Assembly: GCA_017549905.1 (NCBI GenBank)
Contig: JAFYNC010000068.1
Span: 1 to 7,917, forward strand
DNA length: 7,917 nt
Direction of reading: 5' to 3'
Source: Clostridia bacterium
GTDB lineage: Bacteria; Bacillota; Clostridia; Oscillospirales; Acutalibacteraceae
The notes beneath the pieces were generated by a model, which was not told where the DNA came from, made no database searches, and saw only the letters and a program-made list of their open reading frames with translations. Shown here piece after piece: positions 6,135-7,917 of the stretch. The position numbers and the translations under genes are program-made. Every line of letters starts with the position of its first letter. Within the stretch, counting starts at the first letter, position 1.

Positions 6135-6548
6135 TCATAAAACCATTATTAATGTACCTAATCCAATCAATATACATCCCATTAATGATTTAGCTGTGAA
6201 TTGCTCGTGCAAGAACACAAACGCCATTACTAAAGTAATTACCACACTTAACTTATCAATAGGAACTACTTTTGATGCATCACCGATTTGGAGAGCCTTG
6301 TAATAACACAACCACGAAGCTCCGGTTGCGAGTCCCGACAAAATCAAGAAAATCCAACTTTTTTTGCTAATCTCGAATATTCCGTTTTGAGAATTTGTCA
6401 AAAAGACCATTCCCCAAGACATAACAACCACCACAACCGTTCTAATGGCTGTTGCGAGATTTGAGTTTACTCCATCTATACCAATTTTTGCTAATATAGA
6501 TGTAAGCGCTGCAAATATTGCAGACAATAGCGCAAATACAAACCACAT
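6135..6548 (-). CDS. Small single-domain EamA/DMT-family membrane protein
   Basis: A 137-residue, very hydrophobic protein with about five membrane segments (roughly 1-20, 31-51, 64-82, 97-113, 119-137). LFAALTSILAKIGI-like sequence near the N-terminus (here IFAALTSILAKIGIDGVNS) and YYKALQIGDASKVVPIDKLS (82-101) are typical of a single EamA repeat. Most drug/metabolite transporters have two such repeats in about 300 residues; one-repeat members like this presumably pair as dimers. The substrate is unknown. The start is the ATG read at 6548-6546, with GAAGGT (6562-6557) 8 nt upstream and a good promoter at 6604-6632. It is divergent from the cyclase gene and convergent with the MBL lipoprotein gene. 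Family assignment is firm; function is not. Confidence 0.87.
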   Translation of the reverse strand: MWFVFALLSAIFAALTSILAKIGIDGVNSNLATAIRTVVVVVMSWGMVFLTNSQNGIFEISKKSWIFLILSGLATGASWLCYYKALQIGDASKVVPIDKLSVVITLVMAFVFLHEQFTAKSLMGCILIGLGTLIMVL

Positions 6549-6603
6549 ATTATATTACCTTCGCTTTCACGTTTGTTTTTATGAACTTGAGTTTGTTTTA
6601 CTA

Positions 6604-6632
6604 ATTATAACATATTAAGAAAATTTTTACAA
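6604..6632 (-). promoter_or_regulatory. Sigma-A type promoter of the EamA gene
   Basis: Read on the - strand, TTGTAA (6632-6627) and a perfect TATAAT (6609-6604) are separated by 17 nt, giving a leader of about 50 nt before ATG at 6548. It lies in the 217-nt region between the divergent EamA and cyclase genes, which holds no other gene. Confidence 0.68.
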
Positions 6633-6708
6633 TCAAAACCGACGATATTTCGACATTATTCGTAAAACTTTTATTGCAACTTTCGTTTGCGTTTGTAGTA
6701 GAAATATT

Positions 6709-6727
6709 TATAATTGTGTGATATAAT
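6709..6727 (+). promoter_or_regulatory. Probable promoter of the cyclase-SDR operon, two overlapping -10 boxes
   Basis: TATAAT occurs twice, at 6709-6714 and 6722-6727. The second is preceded by TG and one base (6719-6721), an extended -10 element. No good -35 box is spaced correctly, so the extended -10 copy may suffice or an activator may be needed. It would start the transcript near 6734, about 30 nt before the ATG. Confidence 0.5.
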
Positions 6728-6765
6728 TGATTTGTCAAATTTGGTTTGTGGTGGAGAGTTACACA

Positions 6766-7383
6766 ATGAAAATCTATGATATTTCCCAAGAAGTTTTTAG
6801 TTGTAAGGTTTACCCCGGCGACCCTAAGCCCCAAAAAAAGATCCTTAACTCAATTAAAAATGGTGACTTATATAATTTAACATCATTTAATATGTGCGCT
6901 CACAACGGCACCCACATAGACGCGCCTTTCCATTTTATTGAAAATGGTAAAACTGTAAATGAGATTTGTTTAGAAACTTTTGTAGGATGGGCTTATGTAG
7001 CGGAACACCACGGCATTATTACAGGTGAAGATGCTGCCCGAATAGTTGAAAAAGCAAAAAAACAAAATATGGAGTCAGCTAAAAGAATTCTTATTAAAGG
7101 CGATGCAGAAGTATCCTTAGAAGCAGCAAAGGTGTTTGCCACTTATAATATTTTGCTTTTGGGAAATGAATCTCAAGCAGTAGGTCCTCAAAATGCGCCA
7201 ATGGAAGTGCACCTAACCCTCTTAGGCGCTGATGTTATCCTGCTTGAAGGAATTCGCTTGTCCGAGGTGGATGAAGGTGTATATTTCTTAAATGCCGCAC
7301 CACTCAATTTATCGGGCGCTGACGGCTCACCCTGCAGAGCAATATTAATACCTACCAATGAAGAGGTAAACGAAAATGATTAA
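6766..7383 (+). CDS. Cyclase-family metal-dependent hydrolase (kynurenine formamidase-like)
   Basis: A 205-residue member of the cyclase family (PF04199), usual size about 210. The signature HNGTHIDAPFHF (46-57) carries H46, H50, D52 and H56, which bind one or two divalent metals. H149 (EVHLTLL) and E161 (LLEGIRL) match the conserved His and Glu further down the fold. Relatives hydrolyse amide or ester bonds in small molecules, for example N-formylkynurenine or isatin, or act as putative cyclases. The substrate here cannot be read from sequence; no tryptophan-degradation gene is adjacent. The ORF is open back to 6727, but ATG 6766 has GTGGAGAG (6751-6758) 7 nt upstream, and MKIYDISQEV is the normal family N-terminus. 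The 3' end overlaps the SDR start by 8 nt, so the two are probably made together. Confidence 0.88.
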   Translation: MKIYDISQEVFSCKVYPGDPKPQKKILNSIKNGDLYNLTSFNMCAHNGTHIDAPFHFIENGKTVNEICLETFVGWAYVAEHHGIITGEDAARIVEKAKKQNMESAKRILIKGDAEVSLEAAKVFATYNILLLGNESQAVGPQNAPMEVHLTLLGADVILLEGIRLSEVDEGVYFLNAAPLNLSGADGSPCRAILIPTNEEVNEND

Positions 7384-7917
7384 CTATGGTTTAAAAGATC
7401 GAGTTGCAATTATCACAGGCGCCAATAACCCCCAAGGAATAGGCGCTACAACTGCACTTGCCTTTGCTCGTGAAGGCGCAAAGGTGATTTTAGTTTATAA
7501 AAAAATTCCACGTACTTTTGACCAAACCAAAATAGATAAAAACGGTGCAGATAGATATTTTGCCGCTAATGCAGGTAACGCCGACATTGTGGAAAGCAAA
7601 CTTAAAGAAATTGGCGCCGACTACCTTATTATAGAAAGCGATATTTCTGACGAAACCGCGGTGAAAGAAATTTATTCTAAAGTTTTGGCCAAATACAAAA
7701 AAGTGGATATTCTTGTAAATAACGCGGCAGACGGCGATATGGACGGCATTGATAATATTGAGCAAATCACTCAAAGTGTGATTGATGATACCTTTGCCGT
7801 TAATGTTCGCGGAAGTATTTTAATGATTCGAGAGTTTGTAAATCACCGCGGTGATTATGGAAGAATTATAAACCTTTCCACCGATGCAGCGCAAATTTTT
7901 GCAGGGCAAATTACATA
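7376..7917 (+). CDS. Short-chain dehydrogenase/reductase, truncated by the window edge
   Basis: 180 complete codons of an SDR oxidoreductase (usual length about 250) that runs off the window. The Rossmann start is VAIITGANNPQGIGATTALA (about 10-29), a TGxxxxxGIG glycine motif one position longer than the common TGxxxGIG, as in SDRs with TGASxxxGIG-type loops. A longer insert (about 45-75, with DRYFAANAGNAD) follows the second strand. Other hallmarks are SDISDE (after the third strand), VDILVNNAAD (the NNAG-type motif) and FAVNVRGS (catalytic Asn region). In NLSTDAAQIF the Ser is followed by 12 residues and then an incomplete codon TA-, exactly where the catalytic Tyr belongs. The start is ATG 7376 within the end of the cyclase gene, with AAGAGG (7361-7366) 9 nt upstream. 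Cofactor and substrate are unknown. Confidence 0.88.
   Translation, partial: MINYGLKDRVAIITGANNPQGIGATTALAFAREGAKVILVYKKIPRTFDQTKIDKNGADRYFAANAGNADIVESKLKEIGADYLIIESDISDETAVKEIYSKVLAKYKKVDILVNNAADGDMDGIDNIEQITQSVIDDTFAVNVRGSILMIREFVNHRGDYGRIINLSTDAAQIFAGQIT

Noticed and set aside
6727..6765. Upstream extension of the cyclase-family protein
   Set aside because: It would overlap the -10 element, has no RBS, and the family N-terminus begins at ATG 6766 with a good RBS.
1..7917. CRISPR array, tRNA/rRNA genes, insertion sequence or phage genes
   Set aside because: No regularly spaced repeats, cloverleaf or rRNA-like sequence, transposase motif or phage protein was seen on either strand.

Overview
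The window looks like a stretch of a low-GC, AT-rich anaerobic Firmicute, probably a Clostridia-type organism. This rests on consensus sigma-A-type promoters, strong purine-rich ribosome binding sites, U-tract terminators, close gene packing and an electron-bifurcating type Etf/dehydrogenase operon. No rRNA or other marker gene is present, so the taxonomy is inference.

Layout. Bases 1-135 are the C-terminal end of a polysaccharide deacetylase (NodB fold) gene, closed by a hairpin terminator. A promoter (257-285) and a perfect 14-bp inverted repeat (302-344) then lead into a three-gene operon on the + strand. It encodes EtfB (367-1155), EtfA with an N-terminal [4Fe-4S] ferredoxin-like domain (1166-2362), and an FAD-linked 2-hydroxyacid dehydrogenase starting at TTG (2355-3749). 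Gene order and domains match the LctBCD complex of Acetobacterium woodii. That complex drives lactate oxidation with NAD+ by co-oxidising reduced ferredoxin. No permease, racemase or regulator gene lies beside the operon here.

Bases 3750-4400 are a gene graveyard. They hold a 71-codon ORF that resembles a fragment of an RraA-like protein, a possible orphan promoter and a strong terminator, then a decayed second copy of the deacetylase C-terminus (4133-4348). The two deacetylase ends lie in the same orientation on either side of the Etf/dehydrogenase operon. The decayed copy appears to have lost 87 bp between two AAAGAC repeats.

Bases 4397-6022 hold a well-defined promoter and a gene for a surface lipoprotein with a Ser/Asn/Thr-rich stalk and a ComEC-like metallo-beta-lactamase domain. 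A perfect 12-bp hairpin (6100-6127) then separates it from a convergent small EamA-type membrane protein on the - strand (6135-6548). Divergent from that gene, a Zn-dependent cyclase/kynurenine-formamidase-like hydrolase (6766-7383) overlaps by 8 nt a short-chain dehydrogenase (7376 to the window edge). The edge cuts the dehydrogenase inside the codon for its expected catalytic tyrosine.

The Etf/dehydrogenase operon can be tied to energy metabolism with good confidence. The cyclase/dehydrogenase pair looks like a small catabolic or biosynthetic operon of unknown substrate. I found no CRISPR array, tRNA, rRNA, transposase or phage gene. I see no clear evidence of a wholly new system. The most unusual items are the inverted repeat in the operon leader, the duplicated and decaying deacetylase ends around the operon, and the predicted extracellular MBL lipoprotein.
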